Shown: positions 21,638 to 32,905, counted from the stretch's first letter. The stretch: DNA of 64,000 bases from Xanthostigma xanthostigma (GCA_963575645.1 OY754464.1:79210948-79274947); one strand, 5' to 3'. Made by a program: numbers and translations. The notes: generated by a model from the sequence alone, not told the origin.

Positions 21638-22622
21638 TTGACGTGATAACGTCTTATAAATTGATGAATCACCAATCTTATAAATTGATAAAACACCGGC
21701 TGCATGCACGAAAAAGTGTAACGTTCCTAACGCGTAACGTTCGTAACGCGTAACGTTCCTAACGCGTAACGTTCCGCCTGACCCTGTGCGTGCTTTTTGC
21801 TAATTTCTCGCTCAATTTAAATCAGATCGGTTTGAAACCAGTCTTAAACGAAAGAGGAGAACATTTTACATAGATTTCGTATAACAGAATTTGCCTAAAC
21901 AGTTTTTTTATACAAATTTATATAGAAAAATAGCTGTTGTCTAATGCATGGCGCGACGCTGTCGGTCGTCTTTGTTTGCCGTACATGGAAATTAGAAGAG
22001 AACGTATGTCTTGTCTTAACATGAAAACGGCTGCATTTCTAATGTTTAATTCAATTTTTTGACATTAGTATTTTGTGAAATGCAACGCCTTTTAAGTTAA
22101 GTATTGGAATAACTAATTATTATTAGAACATAATACTTTGACAGTTGCAAACGTCACTTTTGATATTTCTTATCATTCCGACACCAAGGATAAGCGGATT
22201 GAAACCAAATTTTGGGAGGATGTTTGATATGCAAATATGAAGTGGCCTATTGTTTTTGGGGAACATCGGCGCATGCGTAAAAGAATATATCTCTTATAAT
22301 GATGTTTTATATAATAATAATATAGTTTTTAAAACGGTTTTTACTCTATCTATTTTTACTAGAAATTTTTGTAATTTTTTTGGGGAAAATCAGCGCATGC
22401 GCAAAAGAGATATTATATGCCATAGTTGTTTTTTATATAATAATAGTATACTTTTTATAGTGTTTTATTATTCTACTTAATAAAATTTACCTAAATTTGA
22501 AGCGAAAGATGCAATATCATAGATTCGAATTATTATAATTATTATATAAATTTAGGTTATGTATTACGGAATACGTTATCACGTAAAACTATCGTCCGTA
22601 AACCGACTTTACAGACAACCAA
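21638..22622 (-). mobile_element. Long R1-family element, 985 bp
   Basis: On the minus strand both family ends are present: the head 'ttggttgtctgtaaagtcgg' at 22622 and the tail 'cgttatcacgtcaa' at 21638. Near the tail 'cgcgtaacgttc' is tandemly repeated three to four times (21717-21780). The interior includes a segment shared with 14205-14270 and an R2-family fragment at about 22160-22480. It is either a longer family member or a short one carrying an insertion. Confidence 0.65.
22160..22480 (-). repeat. R2-family fragment inside the long R1 element
   Basis: It carries 'ggattgaaaccaaattttgg', 'gatgtttgatatgcaaatat' and two copies of 'tttttggggaa(a)a...cgcatgcg', about 140 bp apart. The order matches the right half of 8991-9644 reversed. 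Confidence 0.7.
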
Positions 22623-23224
22623 TTTTTTTTTAATTAATATATACCTAATTAAACCAAACAAACAATTAAATAAAAAAATAAAGCAATTGTTCAAATAAAC
22701 CTCCATTTTGATTAACCAATGGCTTAATTGGTTATAAAAACTTTGTCTCACTTTGTCTAACATTACATAAGTCACAAGGAAACATACTTCGGCGATTTTG
22801 TCTTTAAGTTGATCCATATTGTGCCACCATCTCGAACAGATTTCATTATGCAAACTATGGTAACGACCTCTGAATAAAGTGCAAAGCAATCTCTGATCTT
22901 AACTAATTTGTACTGTGTACTTTTCCCTATGAACGGTTTTCTGTGATACACCCTGTATAACTGCGCTTCTATATTTGAATATAGATAAAAACAGAAATAT
23001 CATAGATCACTCGAAACTGAAACAGAATTTATTGTTTTATAGAGAAAGCGTTTCAAACTTTTGACGTTTATTGTTTCTTGTTATATTGCATAAAACTATT
23101 ACATATTATAGATCATTCGAATAATTGTAGACAATAATGTATTTGATTTAATCCATGAATATTAGTTGTTAAAAAATCAAGTCTTAAAAAAAATAAATAA
23201 AAGAACTGAGGGATTTATATTCTT
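22623..23224. other. Unassigned sequence
   Basis: AT-rich. 'tgtatcacagaaaaccg' near 21416 and 'cggttttctgtgatacacc' near 22933 are inverted, which suggests that 21416-22955 is bounded by the ends of a larger element surrounding the R1 copy. Confidence 0.45.
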
Positions 23225-23630
23225 ACAAGCGGTCTGTACCGGTTTCGCCCGGGTGCGATAGATACTATAATTCTGCAAAATGTATTTCGTTTGCGGCTCG
23301 GCGTCTGAACTAATAGCTCTAGCAAATTTTACTAGATTTGCTTCTGAACTAAAAGTTTTTAGCGAATTCTAACAGATGTCGCTACTTGGTACTAAAACAG
23401 TTTTTTTTGTTTGTTTCTGAACTAATAGCTTTGAGTAACTTCTATCAGATGTTGTTACATGTTACTAAAACAGTGTTTTTGAGAAAACACCGTAATTTTG
23501 TACAAAATTTATAAAAAAAACAATCCTACAGCGCAAGTTGGATCAAGCAAGACACATTTGCGAAAATTCATTAAAATCGGCTCAGTGGTTTCGGAGATTA
23601 GCGCGGACGAACCCGGTTTTGCACATGAGA
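23225..23630 (+). repeat. RTE-like dispersed repeat, family R4
   Basis: It starts 'gcggtctgtaccggtttcgc', has internal repeats of 'ttctgaactaatagcttt' and 'cagatgtcgctacttgg', and ends 'ttcggagattagcgcggacg', a typical lepidopteran RTE 3' phrase. Further copies are at 30925-31212 (truncated) and 55800-56050. Confidence 0.75.
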
Positions 23631-24564
23631 TAACTACAGATTCTATAAGCAAAGCAAGTGGTTTAGTAGTAGAAGTATTGAGAACATGGTGGAAGGGGGT
23701 AGTAGGAGATGAGGGGGAAGGGAATTAAGTTTTCTGGACCGCGAGAATTCGACACGAAAACACAAGAAAAATAATTGGTAACCACTAACTCTATCAATCT
23801 CCTAAAATATTTCGTAGGACATATTTCATTTTTGCTTCCACCACATGGCGTAAGGCACGGGCCAATATGGTGTAAGAGAAGGAATGTAAGCCTAAATTAA
23901 TTATTGATGCCTATTTGCAGAAAGCATTGTAAGAAAATGTGATCGCACATATTTCTCTATAAGAAAAGCATTATAAATTTTTCAATCGAATCTTATCGAA
24001 TAATTGATCGATTGAAATGATTTTTTAAACTGTGTGCACATGTTGATGATCATTTATGGAAATTTTACGTAAAATTTCCATAAATGGTCATCTTTGAAGG
24101 CCAGTAATTTTTAAAGTATCACATTTACAGAAAAAAAACAAGACAGAGAATTATTTTACCTACATAATTGTTGTGTTAATTTGTTATATTTTTTTTCAAG
24201 GGCTTGTAATCAGGAGAGCCAATTTGAAGGGGTTGTCAATTTATAAGACGTTATCACGTCAAAATTGTGGGACCTTCATCATTGTGTTCAGCGACCTCGA
24301 AAACGAGGGAGGAGTCTCTAGATTAGCGCTCTGACAAAAATAATAATAAATCAATATTTAAGTAAAAAAATTCAATTACTTTTCGATAAATTTTGCAACT
24401 GAATTATTGAATCGAATAGAATATTTATCATCGGAAACAGTTGTACGTAGGATTCATCAATTAATTACATTAAAAAAATACATTAGGTAAAATAATTATC
24501 AGAATATAAACAAGGTTTAGCATAACATAATTATAAATAAGTATTCAAACCTTTGATTAACGTC
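23631..24564. other. Unassigned, with palindrome and R1 end fragment
   Basis: A palindrome at 24047-24092 has arms 'gatgatcatttatggaaa' and complement with a GTAC-like centre. At 24236-24262 there is an isolated R1 tail ('ataagacgttatcacgtcaa'). Confidence 0.6.
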
Positions 24565-24810
24565 TGATTAGAACTCTTCAATAAATAAAATTATCGACAA
24601 ATTTTTCTAACAAATATATTAAATTGATCTAAAAAATATAAAACTTAATTAATAATTAGTTTTTTAATAAATTTTATATTTTTAGATCAGTTCTGAAGAA
24701 GGTCGAAATCCGGACCGAAACGTTAATGTATTGAATTTATGTATTTTTTGTTAATATGTTTGTGTGAAAAATTGGTCGATAATTTTATTTATTAATAAAT
24801 TAGTATTGAT
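24565..24810. repeat. Inverted-repeat unit, family R3, with CTGAAGA/GAAACGTT motif
   Basis: The ends are 'aataaataaaattatcgac' and its complement 'gtcgataattttatttatt'. The right half carries CTGAAGAA - GGTC...GACC - GAAACGTT (24690-24723). Relatives are at 37840-38145 and 62075-62488. Confidence 0.85.
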
Positions 24811-25041
24811 AAAGTATTTTTCCGTTACACTTTTATTCGATCCAAAACCGCGTGACCTGCAAAACAAAAGAAGTGCAATATGCCTTGGAGAGATTGTTTT
24901 GCGATAATTGGCAAGCCTGGATACAACTAAGGCTATATATAGAGGACCGGTCATGTATGGTATTGGTGCCATTTATTTGTGGCTATATCTGAAGCCACAT
25001 ATCGCCGCTACGTGAAACTGTCTTTTGTGCAATATACAGAA

Positions 25042-25532
25042 TGATTTTTAAGTTGACTCTTTTTTTAACAGCGTGTAGAAATCAAATCGACGAACAAATA
25101 TTTCAAGTAACTTTTTTATCAAAACTCAAAAATGAAAGGGGAACACACTTTCAAAGTCTTATTAAATTTTGAGGTCGGTCCTGGCGTTATGTTATGTCAC
25201 TATGGAAATATGTTATGTCATTATCAAGTATTCATCGAAATTGTTCGAAGATGTCACCGTTTTGTTGGACACAAAGATGCGTGCATCATAGCCCTGCTTC
25301 TGTACCTGCTTGTAGTAGCAATAAGGGCCTTCCGCGAATTATTTGAGATGCATTTCCGATTCGCGCTATCAATTCTTCGCGTGTATTAATTAAATAAAAT
25401 TTAAAAAATTTAATTACACTTTGAAAGGCTGTTTCTGTTATTTTCGAGTTTGGATAAAAATAAAGTTGATATATTTGTTCGTCTATTTGATTTCTACACG
25501 CTGTTAAAAAAAAAGAATCAACTTAAAAATCA
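25042..25532. mobile_element. MITE, family R9, about 60-bp terminal inverted repeats
   Basis: The ends are TGATTTTTAAGTTGACTC...aacagcgtgtagaaatcaaa and the complement at 25475-25532. The interior has 'gttatgtcactatggaaata' and 'aagggccttccgcgaatta'. Fragments with the interior inverted relative to the ends lie at 60890-61085 and 62492-62865. Target duplication not certain. Confidence 0.85.
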
Positions 25533-25548
25533 CCCCCGTATAGTACAT

Positions 25549-26403
25549 TAGTGATGTAACGAATATTCTTATTCGCAAATATTCGGATATTTTTTGACAT
25601 TTGTATTCACAAAATAAAAATATCATAAAAACTTGTTTTTAAGAGTATTCGTCCCTGCAAATACCCCCTGCACCCTTCATCTCAAATCTTTTCCCCTCGC
25701 CTAAAAACGGTTCGCGCTCTCCCGACGCTATTTTTAAAGCTAGAGGGTTCTGGTAAACGCCAAATGAAAGACAAAGAATCAGACTACAGATCCTTCAGGC
25801 GAATTTTATGAAAAACAGTTTCGCCTACGTGTGAAATATTACGTAACTTATTATTTTTTTCAAAAGGTTGTAAGTTTTTTCAGGAATTTTTTTCAAAAAA
25901 TTCGCCTGAAGGATCTGTAGTCTGATTCTAAGTCTTTCATTTGGCGTTTACCAGAACCCTCTAGCTTTAAAAATAGCGTCGGGAGAGCACGAACCGTTTT
26001 TAGGCGAGGGAAAAAGATTTGAGATGAAGGGTGCAAGGTGTATTTGCAGGGACGAATACTCTTAATGTTAAAATAATATTAAATAAAAGGAAAATATTAT
26101 TTCTTAGAAAAGTTTTTATCTTCTTTCTTAAAAATTAACACTAAGTTGATCTTGCAATTATATCTTTTATCAGTCTATATTTTAAAATTAGGTAATATAG
26201 CTTCAGACTTAGTGTTAATAATCAATCTAGTACCCAGAACCACTACACATGTGTGCGTGCGACTTGGGCGGCCAATCAGCTGTCAAATTTAAACCTCGCA
26301 AAAATGGCGCCAGATTTGAAAATTGAATATTCACATTCGCAAATATCGGCGACAGATATTCGCTTACGCGAATGTCAAAAAATTGACATTCGTTACGTCA
26401 CTA
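25549..26403. mobile_element. Element with TAGTGATGTAACGAAT ends enclosing a long inverted repeat
   Basis: The terminal repeats are TAGTGATGTAACGAAT at the left and the complement of TAGTGACGTAACGAAT at the right; both are followed by 'attcg...tttttgacatt' modules. Within it, arms of about 170 bp at 25641-25812 and 25895-26063 are almost identical inverted copies. A small unit bounded by TTAACACTAAG and its complement lies at 26136-26217. The terminal type resembles insect hAT-like ends, but I did not find a matching 8-bp duplication. Confidence 0.75.
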
Positions 26404-26925
26404 ATATATATGTACATGCTGCACGATCCAATTCTGTCGATATCGCCCTTGTTGCCGTAAGACGTCGTTTGGAAAAGACGCCGCGTCGGGTCATTTACTT
26501 GTTAAATCTAGGACGCTCAACAAAATAAGTAATTTAGGACACTTTCAAGTGAAACTACTTTAGGCGTGTGTGTTCTTCGATCGACTATCGAAAGAGTGCA
26601 ACAGAAGTAGTGGCAAGGGTAATGGGAAAGGAATACCGCGGTACTAGTACAGAGTACTTAGTTAACTCACTAAGAGATGGCAGTAAAAAATAAAAAATGC
26701 GCATTTTTTCAGTTCCAGTAAATTATCCCACAAGTAAGTGATTTACACGATAAAGTACCCTGAGTAAAAATATTCTTCATTTTTTTGGTTTCAGAGTCAT
26801 TGGAGAGCACAGCTGGAGTGCCGGCCACCCGACCACTTTTTTTTCGCTTAAGTTACAAGATTGTCGGTACGGGGCCACTCAGTGGAGCAAATTGATTTTC
26901 TCAAAAAAAGAAACATAGAAACCCT
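26404..26925. other. Unassigned sequence
   Basis: No repeat partner or coding segment recognised. Confidence 0.4.
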
Positions 26926-27806
26926 CAGGGCCGTAACTAGGCAGGGGCAATAGGGGCACTTGCCCAGGGCCCAGGGCACAGGGGGGCCCCGGAGGGGCCC
27001 AAGAAGACCCCGATAAAAATTATCTCAATTATTTTCATTCGTATTTTAATGAATATTACAAAATCCAATCTTAATTTAATTTTCTACTACAAATCACATA
27101 TAATAAGTAACACCACTGGTGGTTCAGATAGACGGGGCCCAAAAAAGCCAGAATATGCTATTAGAATTTTTATTTAAAAAAAAAACATATTTATTTAATT
27201 CTCAATACTTAGGCCCGGTATTATAAAACAAGATTAAAACTTAATCTTGGATTAAACTAACTTAACTGTCATCGATGTCATCTGCTTCATCGGTATACAT
27301 GATTTCGAATTAGTCGAATCGTACCAAAACATCGTTGTTGCTTTAAGAATATTTCTAACCCCACCAGTCACCACCACTTCTTGCGAGAGAAGTTTTAGTA
27401 AACTGAAGTTAATTAAAAACTATTTAAGATCGTCGCTCTCACAACAGCGTTTGTCGAACCTGTCTATTGTATCAATTGAATCTAACATAGTGCAAGAAAT
27501 AGATTTTAATAATATAATTGATGAGTTTGCGGAGAAAAAAGCAAGAAGAATGCAATTTAAATAAATTTTTAATTCGTTTTTCTTCATAAATATAAAATAA
27601 AAAAAAATTACAAAAAATATGGACAGGACCAATTTAAAGATTCCTTATTTTGTGTTTATTTATTAAGTGATATACCTACTAAACTTTAAAAATGTGAAAG
27701 AACAGGAACTATAATCATGGGAAGTTTTTTCTCAATTTTTTTTTATTGAGGGGGGCCCAATTTGAAGGTCTTGCCCAGGGCCCACAAAATTCACGTTACG
27801 GCCCTG
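26926..27806 (+). mobile_element. hAT element, 881 bp, 8-bp target duplication
   Basis: The ends are CAGGGCCGTAACTAGG and the complement of CAGGGCCGTAACGTGA. They are flanked by a perfect 8-bp duplication, GAAACCCT, at 26918-26925 and 27807-27814. Subterminal 'cttgcccagggccca' occurs near both ends in opposite orientation. An internal deletion removed most of the transposase; its C-terminal part remains at 27256-27564. Confidence 0.95.
27256..27564 (+). pseudogene. hAT transposase C-terminal fragment (dimerisation domain)
   Basis: An open frame of about 102 codons ends at the TAA at 27562. It contains ELVESYQN, then IVVALRIFLTPPVTTTSCER, SFSKLKLIKNYLRSSLSQ and RLSNLSIVSIES, and ends DEFAEKKARR. 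This order is the hAT C-terminal dimerisation domain as found in TTF-type/ZMYM-related hAT transposases (usual pattern: TLPVTVASAERSFSKLK...YLRS). The DDE catalytic core and zinc finger are missing, so it is not functional. An in-frame TAA at 27253 marks the 5' limit. Confidence 0.9.
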
Positions 27807-28436
27807 GAAACCCTTAAGGAGGTTCATGCATTACAGTCCTAATCAAAAGTAAGTCGAATTCTAAATGGGAACTTTTCCATAATAAATTTTTACAAAAGGT
27901 TATAAATCGATGATACCAATAATTGTCATAAAGGCATAAATAAATAATTTTTTTAATATTAATTAATTATTTCAGTATTTTATTAATGGACCAACTTTTG
28001 AATTTTTTGTACAAAGTTAGGCTAGAAAAAATAAATTCATGTAAATATCTGTATTTTACATATTTTTTGCAGTAAATAACTCAAAAAAGAAATTAGAAGT
28101 AATAAAAATCAAAATTAAATCATTAAAAAGTTGAAAATTCAGTTAAAATTGTTAAAATAAAAGTCCATAATCGAAAAGTGCTAAAGTTTAATAATTTTTT
28201 TTATTGATTAAAAGTCTCCTAATTAAATTAGAAAAAAAATTAAAATATGCGTAAGACATCGATGCTTTACATAGTTAGATTTCGGAACTGCTGACATTAT
28301 TTGGTTATTTGCAAAAAATTAAAATGTACCGTTTGCATGCTAGGTTGACATATTTTCCATAAGACTACATGTAAAAGTTTTTTTTAATTTTTAACTTTAT
28401 AAATCTCCTAATGATAAAAAAATCTATTAAAAAAAA
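27807..28436. other. Unassigned AT-rich sequence
   Basis: No feature recognised beyond the right target duplication of the hAT element. Confidence 0.4.
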
Positions 28437-28645
28437 TTGGTTGTCTGTAACGTCGGTTTACGGACGATAGTTTACGTGATAACGTATTCCGTAATACATA
28501 AGCTAAATTTTAGTAGCTGTCAAACTTGGGCCGAAGCATACTGCGCTCTCGCTTGCACGCACAGGGTCAGGCGGAACGTTAGGAACACACTTTTTCGTGC
28601 GTGCAGCTGGTGTTTCATCAATTTATAAGACGTTATCACGTCAAA
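28437..28645 (+). mobile_element. R1-family element, near complete
   Basis: It starts TTGGTTGTCTGTAACGTCGG and ends ACGTTATCACGTCAA, collinear with 7539-7750. A few bases are missing around 'ggaacacac'. Confidence 0.8.
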
Positions 28646-29502
28646 AACTTTATTTCAGATTTTTTTCATTATCTTCGTAAAACGGCTCAACCTCCTTAAT
28701 ATGAAAATGCTGTTTTATATTCATTTTGACCTCTCTACACTGTACTGCTCCTTAATAAAAATATCTTTTTGAAAGTTTTTTTACTATGAGGCTTCGCTGA
28801 CCCCTTTGTAGAGACTTAGCGGCCCCCCACACTTTGAAAAACACTGAGCTAAATCATTGAAATGTTGTTTACACAAAATATCTTATTTGATACGGTCCTG
28901 TTTTGTATCGTTTAGAATCGATACTTTGCAATAATTTACAAAATAACTAGGTATAATATAAAACTATGTACATCAGCAACGATCAGAACATTGGTCGTAG
29001 CGTGCCACGGAATGCCGGGACTCTGGGGAACGGGATAAAAACATACCATCGACGCTGTATATACAGCACCTTCTCCTTTCTATTTTTATGTCTCTCTTTC
29101 TCTCAATAGAAGCAGATCAACGATGATTCGTACGTGCGTGGCTTTACAACTGAGGAGAAGCAATGCAATGTTGTAGTTGTGCCCCCCCCTCCCCTCTCCC
29201 CCCCGTCGCAACGGTGTGTACGGAATGCCAGACACGATACGAGAATGAAATCGAATATAGAATCAAAAACATTAGCATAATGAAACATTTACCGATACTG
29301 CTAGACATGATATGACGACGCAATGTGTTTTTATTACATGATTTATTTTAAAACGTATAATAGCAGGGTCAAAAGAGTACAATTACTTCACGCTTTCTGT
29401 CTTGTTTTATTTAACTCGCTTTCTTGTGTGTCTGTCCAGGTGGACAGATACATATATAATTCATTCTTACTTGTTTACTGTTGTAAGGAACACAGCAATC
29501 AT
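28646..29502. other. Unassigned; polymorphic-looking C-run near 29183
   Basis: A pyrimidine stretch, 'gccccccccctcccctctcc', lies near 29180-29203. Around 28960-29060 and 29100-29240 the base composition is higher in GC. No gene seen. Confidence 0.4.
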
Positions 29503-29576
29503 TGGTCTATGGCTCAGTTGGTTAGAGCGTCGTGCTAATAACGCGACGGTCACGTGTTCGATCCCCCATGGGACAT
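29503..29576 (+). pseudogene. tRNA-Ile(AAT)-like sequence
   Basis: The 74-nt sequence fits a tRNA layout. The acceptor TGGTCTA/TGGGACA pairs at six of seven positions counting G-U, the D arm is GCTC...GAGC, and the anticodon loop CTAATAA (AAT, isoleucine) sits on a TCGTG/CGCGA stem. The T loop TTCGATC is intact, but the T stem ACGTG/CCCCA has only two good pairs. This is the best preserved tRNA-like sequence in the window, but the broken T stem argues against a working gene. AT-rich DNA follows on its 3' side. Confidence 0.65.
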
Positions 29577-29811
29577 ATAACATTTTTATTTTTTACGATG
29601 TATTTTTGTTTTGTTTTTTACTAGAAAGTACAAAAATAATACTAAAAATGGTATAATTTTAAACAAGTTACATTAGACACATTTATTTAGTAAAAATCAG
29701 ACGATTTTTTTTTTCAAGAAAAATAGTAATTTTAATACCCGTTGATGACATTTTTTATTTTAATTTATTTTATACATAACAACAATACTGAGAAAACGGA
29801 CAGCATTGATT

Positions 29812-29935
29812 CTCCGAAGATGGCATAAAATTTTCCGAAACGTCAGACAATAAAATGCAATAAATAAACCTTCAGTAGGTATTTGCTTAGTTCATCGATC
29901 CTATGCCACCAGGATTCAACCTTTAATCTTACAAA
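29812..29935 (+). repeat. Single arm of the 13161-13388 inverted-repeat family
   Basis: 'gattctccgaagatggc' through 'cgaaacgtcagacaataaaa' to 'ccaccaggattcaacc' matches the right arm of 13161-13388. The left arm is missing here. Confidence 0.85.
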
Positions 29936-30293
29936 AAAATAAAACAATATTTCTTCATACCTCGATCGGAAGTACAAACTTTCGGCATCAGTTGTAAGGC
30001 AGAAAGTCTAACATTTACGCATTGGTGGGATTACACACACTGATGCGGGAAGTACGTACGTTCGGGCGGCAGTAAAGAAAAATCACCTATCAACTGTTTG
30101 TTTAGATGTCGTTTCCATAGCAACCCTATTACAGTTTAGCTAATAGTCGCGAACATCTGTCATTCGTGATTTTACGTATAACCTCAAAGCCGCTTGCTTT
30201 GAATTTATCTGTGTTTTTTATGAAATTAATAAGTAATTAATGTATTTAATAAGCGTACTTACGACCGAGGTATGAAGCAAAATAGTATACATT

Positions 30294-30362
30294 ACACTGG
30301 CAGAAAGTTTGATATCCTTCCACTGCAGTGCAAGAATATCAAACTTTCTGTCAGTGTGGTGC
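30294..30362. repeat. Hairpin of about 30-bp arms
   Basis: 'acactggcagaaagtttgat' and its complement 'atcaaactttctgtcagtgt' face each other across a CTGCAG-containing centre. Confidence 0.85.
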
Positions 30363-30373
30363 GATATACTTTT

Positions 30374-30500
30374 TGAATATACCACGTTTTTAAAGCGAAC
30401 TAAAAAGTATAAAATACTTTCTTTACAGACAAATTTTTAACTGGTAGGAATTGAAACAAGAAACGTGTGGCGCATTATTTATTTTATCTCATAAATAGAC
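30374..30500 (+). repeat. Single arm of the GTGGGGCGC hairpin family
   Basis: 'ataccacgtttttaaagcg', 'aactaaaaagtataaaat', 'ggaattgaaacaagaaacg' and 'tgtggcgcattatttatttt' match the left arm of 18965-19216. The complementary arm is absent. The following 30540-30740 is GC-rich and unassigned. Confidence 0.8.
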
Positions 30501-30924
30501 AGAATTTACAAGTTTTTCTTCTGAAACGCCCTGTATATAAATGTTGTAGGCTCGGTGAAGAGGATCACCGAAGAGAGTCAGAGTTGGAGTATCCTCTCAG
30601 GTCCAGGATCAGTGGCCCTTGCTGGGGCACAGCCTACTCGTGTAGTATGTGTCTAATGCGGCGGGGGGAGGGGTGGCGACTACAGTGTGCCGACAGCGGT
30701 CACGTACTCCCGCTTTTGAGGACCAGACGACGCGACGTTGCGTCGCTACATGAATTTTCACAATTTAATGTTCGTCGAGTCCTTCAACGATTAGAATATA
30801 TTTTTCGAAACCACAAGCAGGCAAAATTATTTTCGGTAAACTTCGAAGAATATCTGCGGAACAGTTTTTCTTTAATTTACTCGACTAAAAGGTACTACCA
30901 AAATATTCCCAAAAATTAGATGTC

Positions 30925-31212
30925 ACTAGCGGTCTGTCCCGGTTTCGTCCGAGCGCAATAGATATAATTCTGCAAAATGCATTTCGATTGCAATCCGGCG
31001 TCTGAACAAGATTCTACCAGATTTGCTTCTAAACTAGTAGCTTTGAACGAATTCTAACAGATATCGCTACTTGGTACTAAAACGGTTTTTTTCTGTTTGC
31101 TTCTGAACTAATAGCTTTCAGCAAATTCTAGGAGATGTCACTAGATGTCACTAAAACAGTTTTTTTTAAAGAAATTTTGCAGAAAATATTTACTAAAAAC
31201 TATCCTATCTAT
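30925..31212 (+). repeat. R4-family repeat, 3'-truncated
   Basis: It starts 'gcggtctgtcccggtttcgt' and follows 23225-23480. It stops after 'actaaaacagttttttt', where the R17 element begins. Confidence 0.7.
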
Positions 31213-31775
31213 TCTGTCTTATTCGAGGGTATAAATATTTATTCGCCTGATAAAAAATAGTGGTCGCCACATAGATCATTATACCTAATCTACAAACGTG
31301 GAGTACTATATCTACAGTTAACTCTTGCAAGCGCTGTCGCAGCCTGAAATTTTGGAGGGGGTTACTCACTACACTAATAAAAAATAGGTATCTGGAATAA
31401 AATAAAAATTATTGCACAAGACACAATTTTATTTTATACATTACCTATTTGACCTTAGATTTTTAGGGGGGACCGCGCCTGAACTCTTGTGAAGATATTT
31501 ATGTGTTGTTTATTAACCCTTTGTAAAGTTGTACAACATTATTATTTTGTGAATCTTTTTTTGACGTTTAGACTAACGCCATCGGTCGGATTTTTAGGTG
31601 AACGCCAAAATATTCAACAAAAAGAGCAAGGAGTATAGTGCAGTGTGTATAACTTTTCTACCTGATAATTTTCTTGGTGAATTGAAAGTAAATTTCATTC
31701 TAACGAATAAATTTGTTCCAAGATTTTGTAACTTCTATCTTCAATAGTGTTCGGCGAATATGGGCACTAGACAAA
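31213..31775 (-). mobile_element. R17-family element, interrupted by a small hAT MITE
   Basis: In reverse orientation it matches 34255-34806 and 56375-56960. Its right end is 'gttcggcgaatatgggcac', the family's terminal repeat. The outer part of the left end is missing. The family's sequence is split between 31327 and 31490 by a 154-bp insertion. Confidence 0.8.
31328..31481. mobile_element. Small hAT MITE, 154 bp, with sister empty sites
   Basis: The ends are CAAGCGCTGTCGC and the complement of CAGGCGCGGTCCC, ten of thirteen matching. It is flanked by the 8-bp duplication AACTCTTG at 31320-31327 and 31482-31489. In the sister R17 copies the corresponding place has one uninterrupted version of the site (about 34565-34585 and 56718-56740, reading GCTCTTGCG or similar on the minus strand). 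Confidence 0.85.
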
Positions 31776-32254
31776 TAAACCGAGTTGAAACGGGTACCTC
31801 GTTCACTTCGCTCGCGTTCGGTCATTTATTCGGAGACGGTTCCCTTGCAACAATCAACAGCGTGTATCCGGCCGTACGTGATTCAAGTGGGTGGCATTGT
31901 TCGCAGGACACGGCGATGAAAATACAAGTGCGAAAATAATACACGTCACACGTTTCCCCCCTCTTAAAGAGGATGTGGAGAGTTAAACACTGAACGGGGT
32001 GAAGTTCGTCGTACAACGCTTGCAGGTACTATTTGACGACGCGACGCTCTCATGTTTTCTACACCTGTATAATTATAACAAAAGAAGTTTATTTTAATAC
32101 AAGACGATTACTACAGATCTGCCAAATAAAAAAACAGATCTTGAATAATTATGAACTACGGTTTATCTGTGGTTTCACTCGCGTGAACGTCGTTTTTATT
32201 AAACGCTTTTATTTAACTTGACTCCGTATATTTTTTTTTAAGTAAGACTTTTTT
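31776..32254. other. Unassigned sequence
   Basis: Around 32150-32200, 'ctgtggtttcactcgcgtga' resembles the 5' part of lepidopteran RTE-derived repeats. Nothing else recognised. Confidence 0.4.
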
Positions 32255-32520
32255 ACGCACGCTTGACTTGGAGAGTAAGCTGGTAAATGCCTGACGAAAG
32301 CGTTTACGGAAATGCGTCATCGGACGAGGCGAACGCTGCGTCATCGTTCGAGGCGAACGGTAGTTGAGAGGGAGATATATGTTAGTGAAGATAGTAAGAG
32401 AGAGTTACGTTTTATATTGGAAGCTGAGAGGGATATATAAGTTAAGGAAGATAGAAAGAGAGAGAGTAACGTTTCGTATATTGCTGTAGGGGCAAGAGAG
32501 AGAGGTGCGCTTTGATTTAT
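32255..32520 (+). repeat. Dispersed repeat, family R5
   Basis: It starts 'tttacgcacgcttgacttgg' and continues 'agtaagctgg', 'gaggcgaacg' and 'gttgagagggagatata' with 'gaagatagaaagaga' modules. Further copies are at 40188-40455 and 45155-45402. Here the 'gagagggatatataagtta' module is duplicated. Confidence 0.8.
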
Positions 32521-32649
32521 TATCATTCGAAAAATAATAGATTCTATTTTGACGTTTGAAATTAATAAACAAAAACAAATGACAATCTAAAAATGTACTG
32601 TTTTTGAGCTGTCACTTTGCACTTTAATTGCATAATTTGAAATTAATGT

Positions 32650-32905
32650 GGATCTCTCTGTTTTTACTTGACCCGTTGTGCGCAAGTGTCGCTATGTAGT
32701 GGGGAAATTAGTAAGTGGAATAGAGCAAGCCACCTCCCTTTCACAGCTTAGTTCCATGTGCAAACTGACGTGCATCCATTCACGGACATGCGCATGAAAC
32801 TCAGAGTATAATAAGTGAGACAGACGTATATACATCTTCACGGTGGTGTTTAAGTCTTTCTCCCGATCTTTTCTAGCAATATGGAGGGTATTAAATATAT
32901 GTAAT
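32650..32905. repeat. Second copy of the 1038-1505 repeat
   Basis: Shares 'cttgacccgttgtgcgcaag', 'tttcacagcttagttccatg' and 'tcccgatctttt...gagggta' with 1130-1370. Confidence 0.8.

Noticed and set aside
29503..29576. Functional tRNA-Ile(AAT) gene
   Set aside because: The anticodon arm and most of the acceptor stem are fine, but the T stem has only two good pairs and there is no clear terminator, so it is listed as tRNA-like.
30467..30919. A 150-codon open frame on the plus strand
   Set aside because: It starts inside a hairpin-element arm and continues through GC-rich unassigned DNA. No domain, start context or splice support.
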